Counted from the first letter of the stretch, positions 1 to 9,413 are shown. The stretch is DNA of 64,000 bases from Providencia manganoxydans (GCF_016618195.1 NZ_CP067099.1:3100001-3164000), one strand, 5' to 3'. Numbers and translations are program-made. The notes: generated from the sequence alone by a model not told the origin.

Positions 1-50
1 TCAATCCATTTTGTTAATTCAATACTTGGCTTGTCAGTTAAAATAATCAT
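1..50 (-). CDS. start of a tail gene, cut by the window edge
   Basis: A minus-strand ATG at 50-48 follows an AAGGA Shine-Dalgarno, and the frame stays open to the window edge, giving 16 residues (MIILTDKPSIELTKWI). It lies directly downstream of the tail tube gene, where phages of this layout usually encode a tail assembly chaperone. That role is inferred only from position. Confidence 0.5.
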   Translation of the reverse strand, partial: MIILTDKPSIELTKWI

Positions 51-65
51 TACTATTCCTTGAAT

Positions 66-87
66 AAAAAGCCCGTTAGCTCGGGCT
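66..87 (-). terminator. terminator after the tail tube gene
   Basis: On the minus strand a hairpin with stem AGCCCG/CGGGCT is followed by five T. It lies just after the tail tube stop codon and likely lowers transcription between the very abundant tail tube mRNA and the next tail gene. Confidence 0.7.
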
Positions 88-94
88 AATTAAA

Positions 95-1027
95 TTATTT
101 GTCATCAGGTTTTACAGGGGGGATCCGAGTAATTGTTGGTGGTGTGTTTGCTGCGGTGATATTGAGTTGAACTTGAATAATGTCAGTATTACCACCATCA
201 GGCCAATCACCATCGACTTGTACCGCAGGGAACTCAAATTTATAAGCTCCTTCTGCATTTTGAAGTGTAAACTCAAACGGGATGGTTTCTCCCGTCATCG
301 ACTTCTTCCAAATTTCCCATGCAGCCTTTGACCATGAAAGCGTAATACTTCCGGATGGCGTAAATGTTGTTGAGATATTCGCGCCTGCAAATCCTGAGCC
401 AGTGCCGATACAGCGCTGAGTTTGAAGGTTGTTATCGAACGAAATGCTTGCTGAATCGACACAGAACCCATCACCGCCTTGTACGCCTGCTAATTTAAGC
501 CCAGTCACACTCTTAAAGTCATACCGTAGTTCGCCAGCGTTATTGACTGGTTCAGTATTGTATTTCGTGCCATCGGCTTTCGATTCGAAATCCAATCCAG
601 CGAATGTTACTGTTGCTGTAATGTCTCCATCAGCTGGAAGTTCAATTTGCATTGAAGCAACTTGACAGCCACGAGCAATTGAAGCGATACCAATATCACT
701 AGCGTATGTGGCAACTGAAAAGCTAATGCGACCATCACCCATTGTAAGCTTGTCATTGACCCAGTCAGCACCAAAGCACGATGCCAGAAATGCATCATGC
801 TGCCCAAAGCGGAACTTAGCGCCTACATCACCACCAACATCAATAGTTGTTAGTGATTTACCTTGTGCCATGCGAGAGCCGCCAATTTCGTCATTATCAG
901 ACGTATTTTGTGTGGGTTTTAATCCGAAGCTTGTTCGTGTTAATAAATCCCACTTGCCACTTGTCGGAGTGACACCCGTTGTTGTCTCACGGATAAACGC
1001 CGTGATGACCTTAGCACCTGATGACAT
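95..1027 (-). CDS. major tail tube protein
   Basis: A 310-aa protein likely to polymerise into the tube of a long non-contractile tail. Support comes from size, the Gly/Thr/Ser-rich beta-strand-like composition, repeated strand motifs (for example GDITATVTFAGLDF around residues 133-147) and its place right after the tail terminator and head-tail connector genes. The ATG at 1027 follows GGAGG with good spacing. The C-terminus is Pro-rich and may be a flexible tail. No catalytic motif is seen. Assignment rests on family resemblance and position. Confidence 0.8.
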   Translation of the reverse strand: MSSGAKVITAFIRETTTGVTPTSGKWDLLTRTSFGLKPTQNTSDNDEIGGSRMAQGKSLTTIDVGGDVGAKFRFGQHDAFLASCFGADWVNDKLTMGDGRISFSVATYASDIGIASIARGCQVASMQIELPADGDITATVTFAGLDFESKADGTKYNTEPVNNAGELRYDFKSVTGLKLAGVQGGDGFCVDSASISFDNNLQTQRCIGTGSGFAGANISTTFTPSGSITLSWSKAAWEIWKKSMTGETIPFEFTLQNAEGAYKFEFPAVQVDGDWPDGGNTDIIQVQLNITAANTPPTITRIPPVKPDDK

Positions 1028-1035
1028 TTAGCCTC

Positions 1036-1431
1036 CTATAGTGCGCGATATGGAATAGATAAATTGAGTTGATACCAGCCGTGACCGTCATCACCAATAT
1101 CATCAGCAGAAACCGCAAAGTAATCTAATCGACCATCAGTTTGATTCTCGAATAGCTCTCTAAGTTTGTCGGCAGTTTGCGTGATAAGAAGTGTTCCAGT
1201 TGAAAGTGGTACGAATATTTGAATGAATGCCATGCCTGTGCGATGAACGATAGGGCCATTGCCAATTTCTTGTGAGCCTGCCAGTCCTGATTTGATTGTT
1301 AAGCGCGCCCAAATAGCCTTACCTGATGAATCAAATGGCTTATCGTTCTGGTATATGACATCTTTTTTAGCAATAGCAGTCTGTGCCGTCATCCGTGAAA
1401 TGATGGCATTTCTGATTTCTGTAAGTGTCAT
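1036..1431 (-). CDS. tail terminator-like protein (DUF4128 type)
   Basis: A 131-aa protein that resembles small phage proteins (DUF4128 or tail terminator families) that cap the tail tube and join it to the head. The motif IRNAIISRMTAQTAIAKKDVIYQN near the N-terminus, split here as IRNAIISRM and DVIYQN, is typical of such proteins. It overlaps the preceding gene by 4 bases (ATGA), which indicates translational coupling in the head-tail connector cluster, and lies just before the tail tube gene. Confidence 0.65.
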   Translation of the reverse strand: MTLTEIRNAIISRMTAQTAIAKKDVIYQNDKPFDSSGKAIWARLTIKSGLAGSQEIGNGPIVHRTGMAFIQIFVPLSTGTLLITQTADKLRELFENQTDGRLDYFAVSADDIGDDGHGWYQLNLSIPYRAL

Positions 1432-1811
1432 CGTCTGTTTAGTAGTACCGTTTCAAATGCGACAGAGTAAACACCTTTAGGTGCCTGCCTTGAGTGACCC
1501 TGCTCTAGTGATACTGAATAAGGAAGATTATTTTGGATATACAATGTTGTGAATGGCTTTGAGTTAGTTATGGTCGACACCCCTAATTTTAGTGTTTCGT
1601 TGCCTGATTTGTCGACTTGCGATACATCATAGCCTCTGTCTGCACTACCTTCAGTTACTCGATGATTCCCTCTAAAAGTACCTTTGTCGACTGGCGATCC
1701 AAAAATAACTGCTTGTAACATTGCTCCTGCCGTTCGCTTCATCTCAGCTCCGACATCATTAGAAACTATTTGGGTGAAACGATTAGGAGGAACATTCCAA
1801 CCTGCCATCAT
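1428..1811 (-). CDS. HK97 gp10-like head-tail connector protein
   Basis: A 127-aa protein with the pattern of the HK97 gp10 group: an N-terminal helical segment followed by a strand region containing SPVDKGTFRGNHRV (residues about 40-53). The phrase PVDKGTFRGN is a hallmark of these neck proteins. It overlaps both neighbours by 4 bases, so the connector genes 1036-2552 read as one coupled block. Confidence 0.75.
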   Translation of the reverse strand: MMAGWNVPPNRFTQIVSNDVGAEMKRTAGAMLQAVIFGSPVDKGTFRGNHRVTEGSADRGYDVSQVDKSGNETLKLGVSTITNSKPFTTLYIQNNLPYSVSLEQGHSRQAPKGVYSVAFETVLLNRR

Positions 1812-2167
1812 GACCTCCTTAACTGAATATCATAATGAGCGCTAACAGGATCTATCTGAACTGTGATGACACTGTATTTCATGCCATCAACTTCAATAGA
1901 ATGGCCTACCAATGGCGAATCCGTTACTTCATTAGTGAGTGCAATTAACAACGCATCACCGCTGAGTATGTTGATATTATCAATCCGATTCAGGCTGTAG
2001 TTGTCAAGAATACCTCGCCCTGTATATGTGATGGTGGTTGTGTCGCCAGTCTCAGTTACCGGATCCCACTCACCATCAATAACATATGAGCCAGAGAACT
2101 GTTTAACGGCATCAGATAAATCGCCATCAAACGCATCAGCAAGCTCTGATTGTATTTCTGACCTCAT
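1808..2167 (-). CDS. head closure-like protein
   Basis: A 119-aa protein between the adaptor gene and the gp10-like gene, the usual slot of a head closure (stopper) protein. The acidic N-terminal helix is followed by beta-rich sequence ending in the motif YSVITVQIDPVSAHYDIQLR, shortened here as YSVITV and HYDIQLRRS. Sequence alone gives no firm family; the call is by position, size and predicted beta content. Confidence 0.55.
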   Translation of the reverse strand: MRSEIQSELADAFDGDLSDAVKQFSGSYVIDGEWDPVTETGDTTTITYTGRGILDNYSLNRIDNINILSGDALLIALTNEVTDSPLVGHSIEVDGMKYSVITVQIDPVSAHYDIQLRRS

Positions 2168-2168
2168 A

Positions 2169-2552
2169 TTACATCCTCTTCAAATAAATGACGCTAGAAC
2201 GCTTTGAGTAGGGTTTTATCAGGTCTAAAATGTATTGCTCAGTTGCATTTACTTCAACTGAGCCGTCTTGATAAGTTTTACTGACCTCGACTGAGCCACC
2301 TTTCACTGTTTTGGCCTTTAACTCTTGCACTTGACCTTGATAGAGTTGCTTATTGATAATCCCTTTGATGATTTCGTATGAAGCGAGTTTTAGCGCCTCT
2401 GGTACATCATCAGGGTCGTCGTAAGGTTTTACATTTCTAGCAAGCAGGTAAGTTTCACTTTGAGACAATAAGCGAGCCTTATCACTTTCCGTTTGGCTAG
2501 TCCAAGTATCACCTAGTGCCTGTTCTGCTTCTTGTTCAGTAATAAAGCCCAT
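2169..2552 (-). CDS. head-tail adaptor protein (DnaT-like family)
   Basis: A 127-aa, mostly helical protein like the phage adaptor group often annotated DnaT-like ssDNA-binding protein. The N-terminal helix pair, the segment PEALKLASYEIIKGIINKQL (about residues 50-69) and the C-terminal LDLIKPY fit that family. It sits first in the connector block, where HK97 gp6-like adaptors lie. The annotation of DNA binding in the family name should not be taken as a function here. Confidence 0.65.
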   Translation of the reverse strand: MGFITEQEAEQALGDTWTSQTESDKARLLSQSETYLLARNVKPYDDPDDVPEALKLASYEIIKGIINKQLYQGQVQELKAKTVKGGSVEVSKTYQDGSVEVNATEQYILDLIKPYSKRSSVIYLKRM

Positions 2553-2557
2553 GATTG

Positions 2558-2839
2558 CTACTCCTGAAGAAGCGCGAGTAAATCAGCTTTCTTTGTTTTC
2601 GGGTCAAACTCAATGCCTTTCTCTGTGAGAATGACTTTTAGCTCTTCAGTGGTCTTGGTTGATAAGTCATCACGGCTTGTGAATGAAACCTTAATTCCTG
2701 CATCCAAATAGGCTTGTTCAACACTTTCAATTTCGCCATCAATAATCACTTCAGTTGCATCTTGAATAACGCCTAAAAATTGGCTGCGGTAACAAACTCC
2801 GCGCTCACGACCTATGTTTTCTGTATAAATAACTTTCAT
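2558..2839 (-). CDS. small protein with C-terminal HeH/SAP-like motif
   Basis: A 93-aa protein. The C-terminal 35 residues (KTTEELKVILTEKGIEF then KKADLLALLQE) match the helix-extension-helix fold seen in SAP and HeH domains, which may bind nucleic acid. The ATG at 2839 is chosen over an upstream GTG at 2845 because GAGG lies 5 bases before it. It lies between capsid and connector genes. Such proteins are common in this place in siphophages and their role is not settled. Confidence 0.65.
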   Translation of the reverse strand: MKVIYTENIGRERGVCYRSQFLGVIQDATEVIIDGEIESVEQAYLDAGIKVSFTSRDDLSTKTTEELKVILTEKGIEFDPKTKKADLLALLQE

Positions 2840-2848
2840 ATGCACCTC

Positions 2849-2876
2849 AAAAAAAGGAGGCAGAGCTGACTCTGCC
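2849..2876 (-). terminator. terminator after the major capsid gene
   Basis: A minus-strand hairpin with 8-bp stem AGGCAGAG/CTCTGCCT and loop TCAG is followed by CC and seven T. It lies between the capsid stop and the next gene and probably sets the high capsid-to-connector ratio. Confidence 0.75.
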
Positions 2877-2887
2877 TGAGATAGAAA

Positions 2888-3868
2888 TTATGGTGTTTCA
2901 GTGCCACTAATAACTGCCGCAAAAGGAACCTGCTTGCGATCAAATACTCGTGCCCAGTTTTCAGGTTTTGCATAATCTGCATACGTTGGTGTTTCATTAG
3001 TGCTTGTGCCGCCTTTCCAAGAAAATCCTGCTGGATGTAAAATATATGTTTTACGCTCCCACAAAGTTTCTATACCGCCACCATTACCACCGCTAGCATC
3101 GCGCTCTAACTCAACTGGATTAGCAGGTGAACCTTCGCCATACCCGAAAGCTCCTGTACCAAAAATTAATGAAAGGTATTGTCCTTTACCGAAAGTTAAT
3201 CCATCGTCCATAAATATTGGACGACCGAGATACGTAGCTAGGATAATGCGCCCCTCTGAATCTTTTATGTATTCAATTAGGTCTTTCTTGACCATCTGGT
3301 TCATAATTGTTGAATGGACACCCATTGCGCTAAACTGATCTGCTGTATCACCTGCGGTATAGGCTGCATCTTGAAATGCTGATGCTGAAATTGTTGCGCC
3401 TGCATCAATAACCATATCACCACCATTATTGATGATGTTTGATGCGATCACCCCACGAGCTGAGCTTAGTAGTCGACGTTGCCATTGGCGTTCCCAGTAT
3501 TTACCAAAACGATTGCGAATGTGTTGCATAGGCTCGCTATTGGCTAACTCAGATGTTAAATCAGCAACGCTGTACCCTTTGTTGAGATAGAGTGTGCGCG
3601 CTTGCATTTCTCCTTGTTGAGCCTTCCCGACTTTACCTTTCTGGTCTGGATTATCTGTTGAGGCATTTGGCTCTTCATCAGCATCTAAATCCTGCCAGTA
3701 AGAAATAGTTGAAGACCCTTGCCCATTATTTGCCACCTCATCAAGCTTGGGGTTTCTAACCACAATACCTGATTGATAGACTGCCGTTTTTTCTGGTGAA
3801 TTAACTGGATCCAATGTTTGATAATAATCACCAACAAAAACATCTTTTAATTGTGTAGTTACACCCAT
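2888..3868 (-). CDS. major capsid protein
   Basis: A 326-aa protein that forms the head shell. It follows the scaffold gene and precedes a strong terminator. Features typical of capsid proteins are a long N-terminal arm, the segment YSVADLTSELANSEPMQHI around residues 110-128, and a loop in which hydrophobic core strands contain GRPIFMDDGLTF. No delta-domain protease is visible, in keeping with a separate scaffold protein. Start ATG at 3868 lies 4 bases after the scaffold stop region and has AAGGAAG upstream. Confidence 0.85.
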   Translation of the reverse strand: MGVTTQLKDVFVGDYYQTLDPVNSPEKTAVYQSGIVVRNPKLDEVANNGQGSSTISYWQDLDADEEPNASTDNPDQKGKVGKAQQGEMQARTLYLNKGYSVADLTSELANSEPMQHIRNRFGKYWERQWQRRLLSSARGVIASNIINNGGDMVIDAGATISASAFQDAAYTAGDTADQFSAMGVHSTIMNQMVKKDLIEYIKDSEGRIILATYLGRPIFMDDGLTFGKGQYLSLIFGTGAFGYGEGSPANPVELERDASGGNGGGIETLWERKTYILHPAGFSWKGGTSTNETPTYADYAKPENWARVFDRKQVPFAAVISGTETP

Positions 3869-3871
3869 AAA

Positions 3872-4657
3872 TTAACTTCCTTTAGTCTTTAATAATTGAG
3901 CAAAAGCATCTTTGTTTGTTCGCGCTAGATCTGCACGTTCTGCTTCTGTGTAATCGCTCCATTTCTTTCCAGCGACGCCAGAACCCTGAGCACCAGAACC
4001 CTGAGCGACAGGCCAGAAATAAGGTTTGTTTTCGCGAATGGTTTCAATCCACTCTTTTGGGGATAAAGGGGTTTTACCATCTTTTCCGATAATGACCTCT
4101 CCAGTCTCATCGAGCGCAACTGCATTACCATTATCATCAAGTGAGAATTGAGATTGAGCCAAGAAAGCAATATCGCCAGTGGCCTCTTTCAGCGCTCCAC
4201 TCTCTACTGCGGCCTGTATGATGTGACCTTTCACAACTGACTGACGGAATTTATTTGCATAATCCTCCGCTTTATCTGCGCGTTGCTTTTCGGTCTCTAG
4301 CTTATTGTCATAGTCAGCTCTCAAGCGCTCAGTGCGCTTTTGAATGACCTCATCTAATTTGCCCTCGGCAATTAATTTAGATTCTTCATCCATATGAGCT
4401 TTAGAAAGCAAGTCCTTGACCGCTTTTAAATCAATACCTTCTAACTGACCTTTCAGCGAGTCTAACTCTGATTTCAAGTCTTTATTTGTGCCTAACAACT
4501 CATCGCGTTTGGCTTTTAGCCCTGCCACCTGATCGCTGACAGCTTTATCAATGATTGCTTGCATTTCAGGTGTGATAGTTGTTCCGCCTGAGCCGCCACC
4601 TTCTCCACCATCGACAGCCTGTGAGTAATATTTGCGGTTTATATTCATAAATAACAT
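3872..4657 (-). CDS. capsid scaffolding protein
   Basis: A 261-aa protein with a Gly-rich N-terminal segment (about residues 16-26), a long charged coiled-coil-like core (about 30-150, rich in Lys, Glu, Asp and Leu) and a C-terminal basic tail. This build, directly before the capsid gene, is that of phage scaffolds that direct procapsid assembly and are lost later. The C-terminal region contains two short repeats of GSGAQGSG type. The start at 4657 follows AGGGGAAC; a second ATG lies 9 bases inside. Confidence 0.8.
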   Translation of the reverse strand: MLFMNINRKYYSQAVDGGEGGGSGGTTITPEMQAIIDKAVSDQVAGLKAKRDELLGTNKDLKSELDSLKGQLEGIDLKAVKDLLSKAHMDEESKLIAEGKLDEVIQKRTERLRADYDNKLETEKQRADKAEDYANKFRQSVVKGHIIQAAVESGALKEATGDIAFLAQSQFSLDDNGNAVALDETGEVIIGKDGKTPLSPKEWIETIRENKPYFWPVAQGSGAQGSGVAGKKWSDYTEAERADLARTNKDAFAQLLKTKGS

Positions 4658-4726
4658 ATTGTTCCCCTTGGGATTTGATGCGCCTAGCGCGTTGAATTAA
4701 CTCAGCCCTAAGCCGAATTTAGGTAA

Positions 4727-4751
4727 TAAAAAAGGCCACCGAAGTGACCTT
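4727..4751 (-). terminator. terminator after the MuF-like gene
   Basis: A minus-strand hairpin with 8-bp stem AAGGTCAC/GTGGCCTT closed by a UUCG tetraloop and followed by seven T. It separates the portal and MuF block from the scaffold and capsid genes. Confidence 0.8.
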
Positions 4752-4766
4752 GTTAGTGAGATATTG

Positions 4767-5876
4767 TTATAAGCCGAGTTCCTCGAACGTCTGCTTATCC
4801 AATAATTTTAATTGATTGAGTGTGTACATCTTGCCTTGTGGGTCAACGAATCTGTTAATGTCATAACCGCCTTTTTTGTATAACTCATAACGACTATTGC
4901 CAAGCCACTCTCTTTGAAAGCTGGGCGACTGATTGCTGAACCATGATGAGTAATTTGTATCAGAATTAACTTGCCCAATTACACCATCGCGATCATCTTT
5001 GGGTATTTTGCTCACTGGCCTTGTATCTGCTACGAATGGACGCTTACCAATCAAATTGCCGTCCTTATCACAGCCAACTAAAATAGTGCGACAGTTAGGG
5101 TGATAGGGTGGGCGAGAAAATGGGTCATTTTTGTGATGAACCTCGCCATCTTTTGACGCGCATAGTTTGCTTGTTCTGCCGTCCAGCGTTGCAACTACTT
5201 TTAGATAGTCGTAACCAAGTTGAGAAAAAGTATCTTCAGCCACCTGATTACTTACATGACTTCGTATCGTCCGCACATCGCGCTCTATAGCGCTCCGTGT
5301 CGCGTTTAATATTCCATCCTGATAGCTGAGTCGCTTAGTGCCTTTAATGCGCTGTACAATCTGCTGAGTCGTATCTCCGTTGGTTATTCCGCTACGTATC
5401 GCATATTCAACACGCTGTTTGGTTTCGTCAGCTATCTTTGAGAACAATTCATCAACCAGTGCACCGCCCGACATAGGAATGCTTTTAGCTTTATAGTAGA
5501 GCTTTTCACCTGTAATGACTTTTTTCAGCTTCTCGCCTGCTAGTGTTGCGGTATAGCTCGCTTCATATGTTGATAATGCTGTAGCGCCAGCTGATGCACC
5601 TTGCTGAATCTCTGAATGTACAGAGTCACGCCAACTGCCAATCAGGTCACGAATATTCCTTAGCTCAGGCGTTGTATATTTTCCACCGCTTAACGCTATA
5701 AGCTCAGAATTACTTAAGCCATCTAGATAATCACGCAACTGGTTAAGCATGTCGCCCGATACGATATTAAACTCACGGAGTATTTCATTGATATTTTGCG
5801 ATGATGTTCGGTATAGATAGGCTTGATGTCGAGTGATTGCGTCAAGAAACGCTATATTAAGTTTCTTCTCGCTCAT
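4767..5876 (-). CDS. MuF-type minor head protein
   Basis: A 369-aa protein of the Mu gpF / SPP1 gp7 head morphogenesis family. The diagnostic part is the C-terminal half: DGRTSKLCASKDGEVH followed by PPYHPNCRTILVGC, with the conserved Cys/His cluster. The N-terminal half is long and helical. It overlaps the portal gene by 20 bases, and MuF proteins usually bind the portal during procapsid assembly. About 85 residues follow the MuF motif, a moderate extension. Confidence 0.85.
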   Translation of the reverse strand: MSEKKLNIAFLDAITRHQAYLYRTSSQNINEILREFNIVSGDMLNQLRDYLDGLSNSELIALSGGKYTTPELRNIRDLIGSWRDSVHSEIQQGASAGATALSTYEASYTATLAGEKLKKVITGEKLYYKAKSIPMSGGALVDELFSKIADETKQRVEYAIRSGITNGDTTQQIVQRIKGTKRLSYQDGILNATRSAIERDVRTIRSHVSNQVAEDTFSQLGYDYLKVVATLDGRTSKLCASKDGEVHHKNDPFSRPPYHPNCRTILVGCDKDGNLIGKRPFVADTRPVSKIPKDDRDGVIGQVNSDTNYSSWFSNQSPSFQREWLGNSRYELYKKGGYDINRFVDPQGKMYTLNQLKLLDKQTFEELGL

Positions 5877-7224
5877 AAGTAACCTCTCTTACTGTGCCGT
5901 CGTTCTCCGCCTCCACTCGCAGCAATTCATCCTTATAATCAATATCTGGTAATTTGCCTGTACCAATATATTCCCAGTAAGTTTGGAATGAGTTTTTACC
6001 AGCAAGTGCGCCTTCATAAAGTTGTTTGGCCAGCTCGATATCATACGTCGAATTATTAAAATCAGGCTTCACTGTGAATACGTAATCATCAGATGGAAGC
6101 TTTAGCCACTGAGCCATGTACTTGATACCTTGCTCAATAGCCTCAGCGGCACAAGTGACAATACTGTGTAAACTTGCGTGCTGATCGTCTTGTCTTGCTC
6201 TCCTTGCTTCACCTGATTCTTGAGCCCTTGTGTCGATAACTTTAGCACCTGACTCTAATGCCGCGCTTTTCTGGGTGTCCATTTCGGCTTTAGTTTTATC
6301 AATGCCAACGCCTGTAATTTCCAAGTAGCCGCACTGTGAATCTTTAGGCAATAGCCATGCTGCCATTACGCCAGTAACAGTAATATCGTCACCATCACTT
6401 AAATTAGAGACCCACGGCTGAGGATGTGCGGTATGATGCAGAGATTGATAATAATCGGCGCTCAATTGGTATGATTTCAATGCTGCCTTAGCCATTGTTA
6501 ACAATGGAATTGTGCCAACATCAGAGGCGTTATCAGTAGTCCCACAAAAAATAAACGGCGTGAAGGTTAATAAATCCTGACCTAAACTAGGTGTTCGATC
6601 CTCAATAGAGTCACCATCATAAAGGCTAACAACCAACTTCCCATCAACCAGCTCAAGCACACGGTGAACCGTCTTAGTATCATGCCCGAATTTATCTTCG
6701 CTATTACTGAATTGCTCTTCTAGTACAACGAGGTTTAAATCTTTACGCCCGCCGACACTGTTTTCTTTCCAGTTTGTGATTGATAACGCATCATACAATG
6801 CGAAATATGGGATGCCTTTCTGGTCGACATCGATAAGCAATCCACAACGCCCATATTCGAGAAGGTTAAGCACAACACGGATGAACAATTGCTTTAATCC
6901 AAAACCGTCACTAGTTGCGTTTTCTTCTAAACCTTGTAGTTGCTTGTTCGGGATGCTGATTTCAGGCGTTAACTTAGAGACTAACCCAATCATTGTTCTA
7001 AGCGAATCTTGAACCCATAGAGGATATTGCGCCCGATTAATATAACCTTCGTAAATTTTCTTAGCACTATCGCCAAGCTTTTCAGCCTCAACCATTCCAG
7101 CCGATTTAGGCAAGTAGGTTTCACCTGATTGTTTTATCTTTTCTTCGCCAGCAATAGCATCTTGCATAATTTGCCAGCTATTTTTAGCCGCTATATATTG
7201 CGGATGTTTATCTGTAACTGCCAT
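5857..7224 (-). CDS. portal protein (DUF4055 type)
   Basis: A 455-aa protein that would form the dodecameric DNA portal of the head. It follows the large terminase gene and precedes MuF, the standard order. The central segment with QLSADYYQSLHHTAHPQPW and the later stem-like helices (QKSAALESGAKVIDTRAQESGE region, given here in part) match portal proteins of the DUF4055 group. It is of usual length for that group. Confidence 0.85.
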   Translation of the reverse strand: MAVTDKHPQYIAAKNSWQIMQDAIAGEEKIKQSGETYLPKSAGMVEAEKLGDSAKKIYEGYINRAQYPLWVQDSLRTMIGLVSKLTPEISIPNKQLQGLEENATSDGFGLKQLFIRVVLNLLEYGRCGLLIDVDQKGIPYFALYDALSITNWKENSVGGRKDLNLVVLEEQFSNSEDKFGHDTKTVHRVLELVDGKLVVSLYDGDSIEDRTPSLGQDLLTFTPFIFCGTTDNASDVGTIPLLTMAKAALKSYQLSADYYQSLHHTAHPQPWVSNLSDGDDITVTGVMAAWLLPKDSQCGYLEITGVGIDKTKAEMDTQKSAALESGAKVIDTRAQESGEARRARQDDQHASLHSIVTCAAEAIEQGIKYMAQWLKLPSDDYVFTVKPDFNNSTYDIELAKQLYEGALAGKNSFQTYWEYIGTGKLPDIDYKDELLRVEAENDGTVREVTYEREET

Positions 7225-7232
7225 ATTTTACC

Positions 7233-8741
7233 TTATGCCATGCCAGCAATGCGTTTACGTTTGAATGTTCTAGCCTTAACATTCCGTCTACTTACAGCAA
7301 AATAACGGAATCCATCAGCATCGTGTGATGTGTAGTCGTGAAGTGGCTTATCTTTCCAGCATCCCTTTTTGTCATCCCACTCTTTGCGATAAGCTTCAAG
7401 ATGAGTAATGCCTTCACTACATTTATGCTCATCAAATGCACAATGAGGGAGAATTTCACGTACCGCCTCGATACCCTCATCGATAGATACTCTCGGCACG
7501 ACATTAAATCGAATTGAGTAAACCTGTCCGTCAATTTCATACCCCTCACGCGCTAATTCTTTCCGTGATTTAGCATCGGAGCCAAACTCCCTGTTCTCAA
7601 TATCATGAGGCCCATTGTGACTCTCGTAGTTGTAGCCTTTATCTTTCAGCACTTTCATATAGTGCCGCAAACCTTCACCACTGTTTGAGTAATGGTCTAT
7701 AACGTGGAACTCATCACCCACTTCACGGATGAACCAGATTGACGTTGAGTCACCCACGCCGATATCCCAGTACGTATGCACAGGTAAGTGTGAGTTATCA
7801 GGAAGCGTGCCAATGCGTTTTTTTTCATACAGAAAGCGGAATTGCTTAGCATAATAAGCACCTTCAACCGATTGCTGAAATGCCTCAGACGGTATTGACG
7901 GGTATTCTCGCTTCATATCGTCGCCAAGGGTTTTCTCTTTGGCGTAGTACCATGCTTTCTGACGCTCGTTAAGATGAATGCCATGTTTACTGGCTATCTC
8001 ATCGAAGTAATCAACTAAGCGCTGCGGCAATTGCCCGACAGGGTCGATTGAGTACTCAGGATTTTTCCACCATGAGAAGAAAAAGAACTTCCAGTCTAAA
8101 TTAGATAGAGCCTTACTCTGAATTTGCGCTTTCTCAGCAGACTGGCAGTAATCATAGAAATAACCTGCTCGACCTTCCGCTGTACTTTCAATCGTCGTGA
8201 AGCAATCGCTTGATACCGCCTCGAACGCACCAGTGACAATTTCGCGGGCTTTATGTGGATACTTAGCGCATATCTTACCGAATTCAGAGATATGCAGATA
8301 ACGAAGTGTACCACCACGAAATGAATTACTTACATACAACGACCCACCATTATCGAAAACTAACTCACCAACCGAGTCATTCTTTGCTGGGTTTGCTCGC
8401 TTAATGATTGCTGGCAAATTGTCGTATGCATATTTGACTTTTTCTCTAAATAGCCGCTTGGCGTCAGGTAATGTATGAGCAATCAACGCACACTTAGCGG
8501 ACTCGAACAAGGCCGCATCTAACTGGATAACGCAAACCTCAGTAGTGAAGCCAAGCTGACGAGCCTTTAGAATGATATTGCGTGTATGCATGCCGTCGAA
8601 GTACTCGAGCTGCTCGGGCGTCATCCTAAATTTTACTTTCTTGCCGTTTTTGTTGGTAATGAAATAGAGATTATTTAAGCGCCAGAACCTATTTTTTAAG
8701 TTCTTTTTTAACTCTTCGAATTGCTGATTTTTTGCAGCCAT
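7233..8741 (-). CDS. terminase large subunit
   Basis: A 502-aa DNA-packaging motor. The N-terminal ATPase carries the deviant Walker A KARQLGFTT near residue 60 and the coupling region GGTLRYLHISEFGK near 140. The C-terminal RNase H-like nuclease begins with the acidic motif TYWDIGVGD around residue 325 and a later Asp in SHDADGFRY near residue 480. It follows the small subunit gene by one base and precedes the portal, the usual order. Confidence 0.93.
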   Translation of the reverse strand: MAAKNQQFEELKKNLKNRFWRLNNLYFITNKNGKKVKFRMTPEQLEYFDGMHTRNIILKARQLGFTTEVCVIQLDAALFESAKCALIAHTLPDAKRLFREKVKYAYDNLPAIIKRANPAKNDSVGELVFDNGGSLYVSNSFRGGTLRYLHISEFGKICAKYPHKAREIVTGAFEAVSSDCFTTIESTAEGRAGYFYDYCQSAEKAQIQSKALSNLDWKFFFFSWWKNPEYSIDPVGQLPQRLVDYFDEIASKHGIHLNERQKAWYYAKEKTLGDDMKREYPSIPSEAFQQSVEGAYYAKQFRFLYEKKRIGTLPDNSHLPVHTYWDIGVGDSTSIWFIREVGDEFHVIDHYSNSGEGLRHYMKVLKDKGYNYESHNGPHDIENREFGSDAKSRKELAREGYEIDGQVYSIRFNVVPRVSIDEGIEAVREILPHCAFDEHKCSEGITHLEAYRKEWDDKKGCWKDKPLHDYTSHDADGFRYFAVSRRNVKARTFKRKRIAGMA

Positions 8742-8742
8742 A

Positions 8743-9333
8743 TTATGACTCCGATGATATTTCTCTCAGCAACTCAGCCATTTGTTCATCCATTGAATGT
8801 TCAATTTTCTTAGGCGGCTCCCAACCTTGCATGTCAGCCAATTGTTTAATAGCTGCTTTTGGGTCATGAAGTTTTAACTTAATACCATCTTTACTTGCTG
8901 TGAGTTCAGATATTGCCGCCAGTGCTTTGGGGTCTTGCAATGCAGAATCTTTAAACTTCCACACCGCCTGAATAACTGGATTGCCGTCATCATCAACGCC
9001 CATTTTATGCTCACTGAACTCTACCATTTCTGATACTGAGCTACGCCCGATTGAAGATAGCCGCTCTAGGGCTTCCTCGCGTGTCATAATGGCACTAGAA
9101 ATAGTAGTTTTAGTCACTGAGTCAAGAAATGCTTTTACCTTAAGATTTCCGAAGATCTGACTTGCTGAAACACTAGCTGCGTTTTCATTCTTAGCCTTAT
9201 ACCCAGCCTGCTTGTAAGCATCTATCTGATTAAGTCCTTTCAGGATGCCTAACGCGAATTGCTGTTGCTGTTTCGTCAGGGCATCAAAAAGAACCTTTTG
9301 CTCATCAGTGAGCGTTGGTTTTTTCTGTGCCAT
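8743..9333 (-). CDS. terminase small subunit
   Basis: A 196-aa DNA-recognition subunit of the packaging motor. The N-terminal helix-turn-helix region (QQFALGILKGLNQIDAYKQAGY and then SASQIFGNLKVKAFL) is the terminase_2 pattern. The ATG at 9333 is preferred because GAGG lies 7 bases upstream; longer readings run through a terminator hairpin. It is followed at once by the large subunit. Confidence 0.85.
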   Translation of the reverse strand: MAQKKPTLTDEQKVLFDALTKQQQQFALGILKGLNQIDAYKQAGYKAKNENAASVSASQIFGNLKVKAFLDSVTKTTISSAIMTREEALERLSSIGRSSVSEMVEFSEHKMGVDDDGNPVIQAVWKFKDSALQDPKALAAISELTASKDGIKLKLHDPKAAIKQLADMQGWEPPKKIEHSMDEQMAELLREISSES

Positions 9334-9390
9334 ATTCATATCCTCATAACAAATTAAAAAGCCCACCATGATGAGCTTTGTGATTTGCAA

Positions 9391-9413
9391 TAAAAAACCC
9401 GCACTAGGCGGGT
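9391..9413 (-). terminator. terminator upstream of the terminase genes
   Basis: A minus-strand hairpin with stem ACCCGC/GCGGGT and six T lies between the gene at 9442-9882 and the small terminase. In the late operon it would be read through by a Q-modified polymerase. Confidence 0.7.
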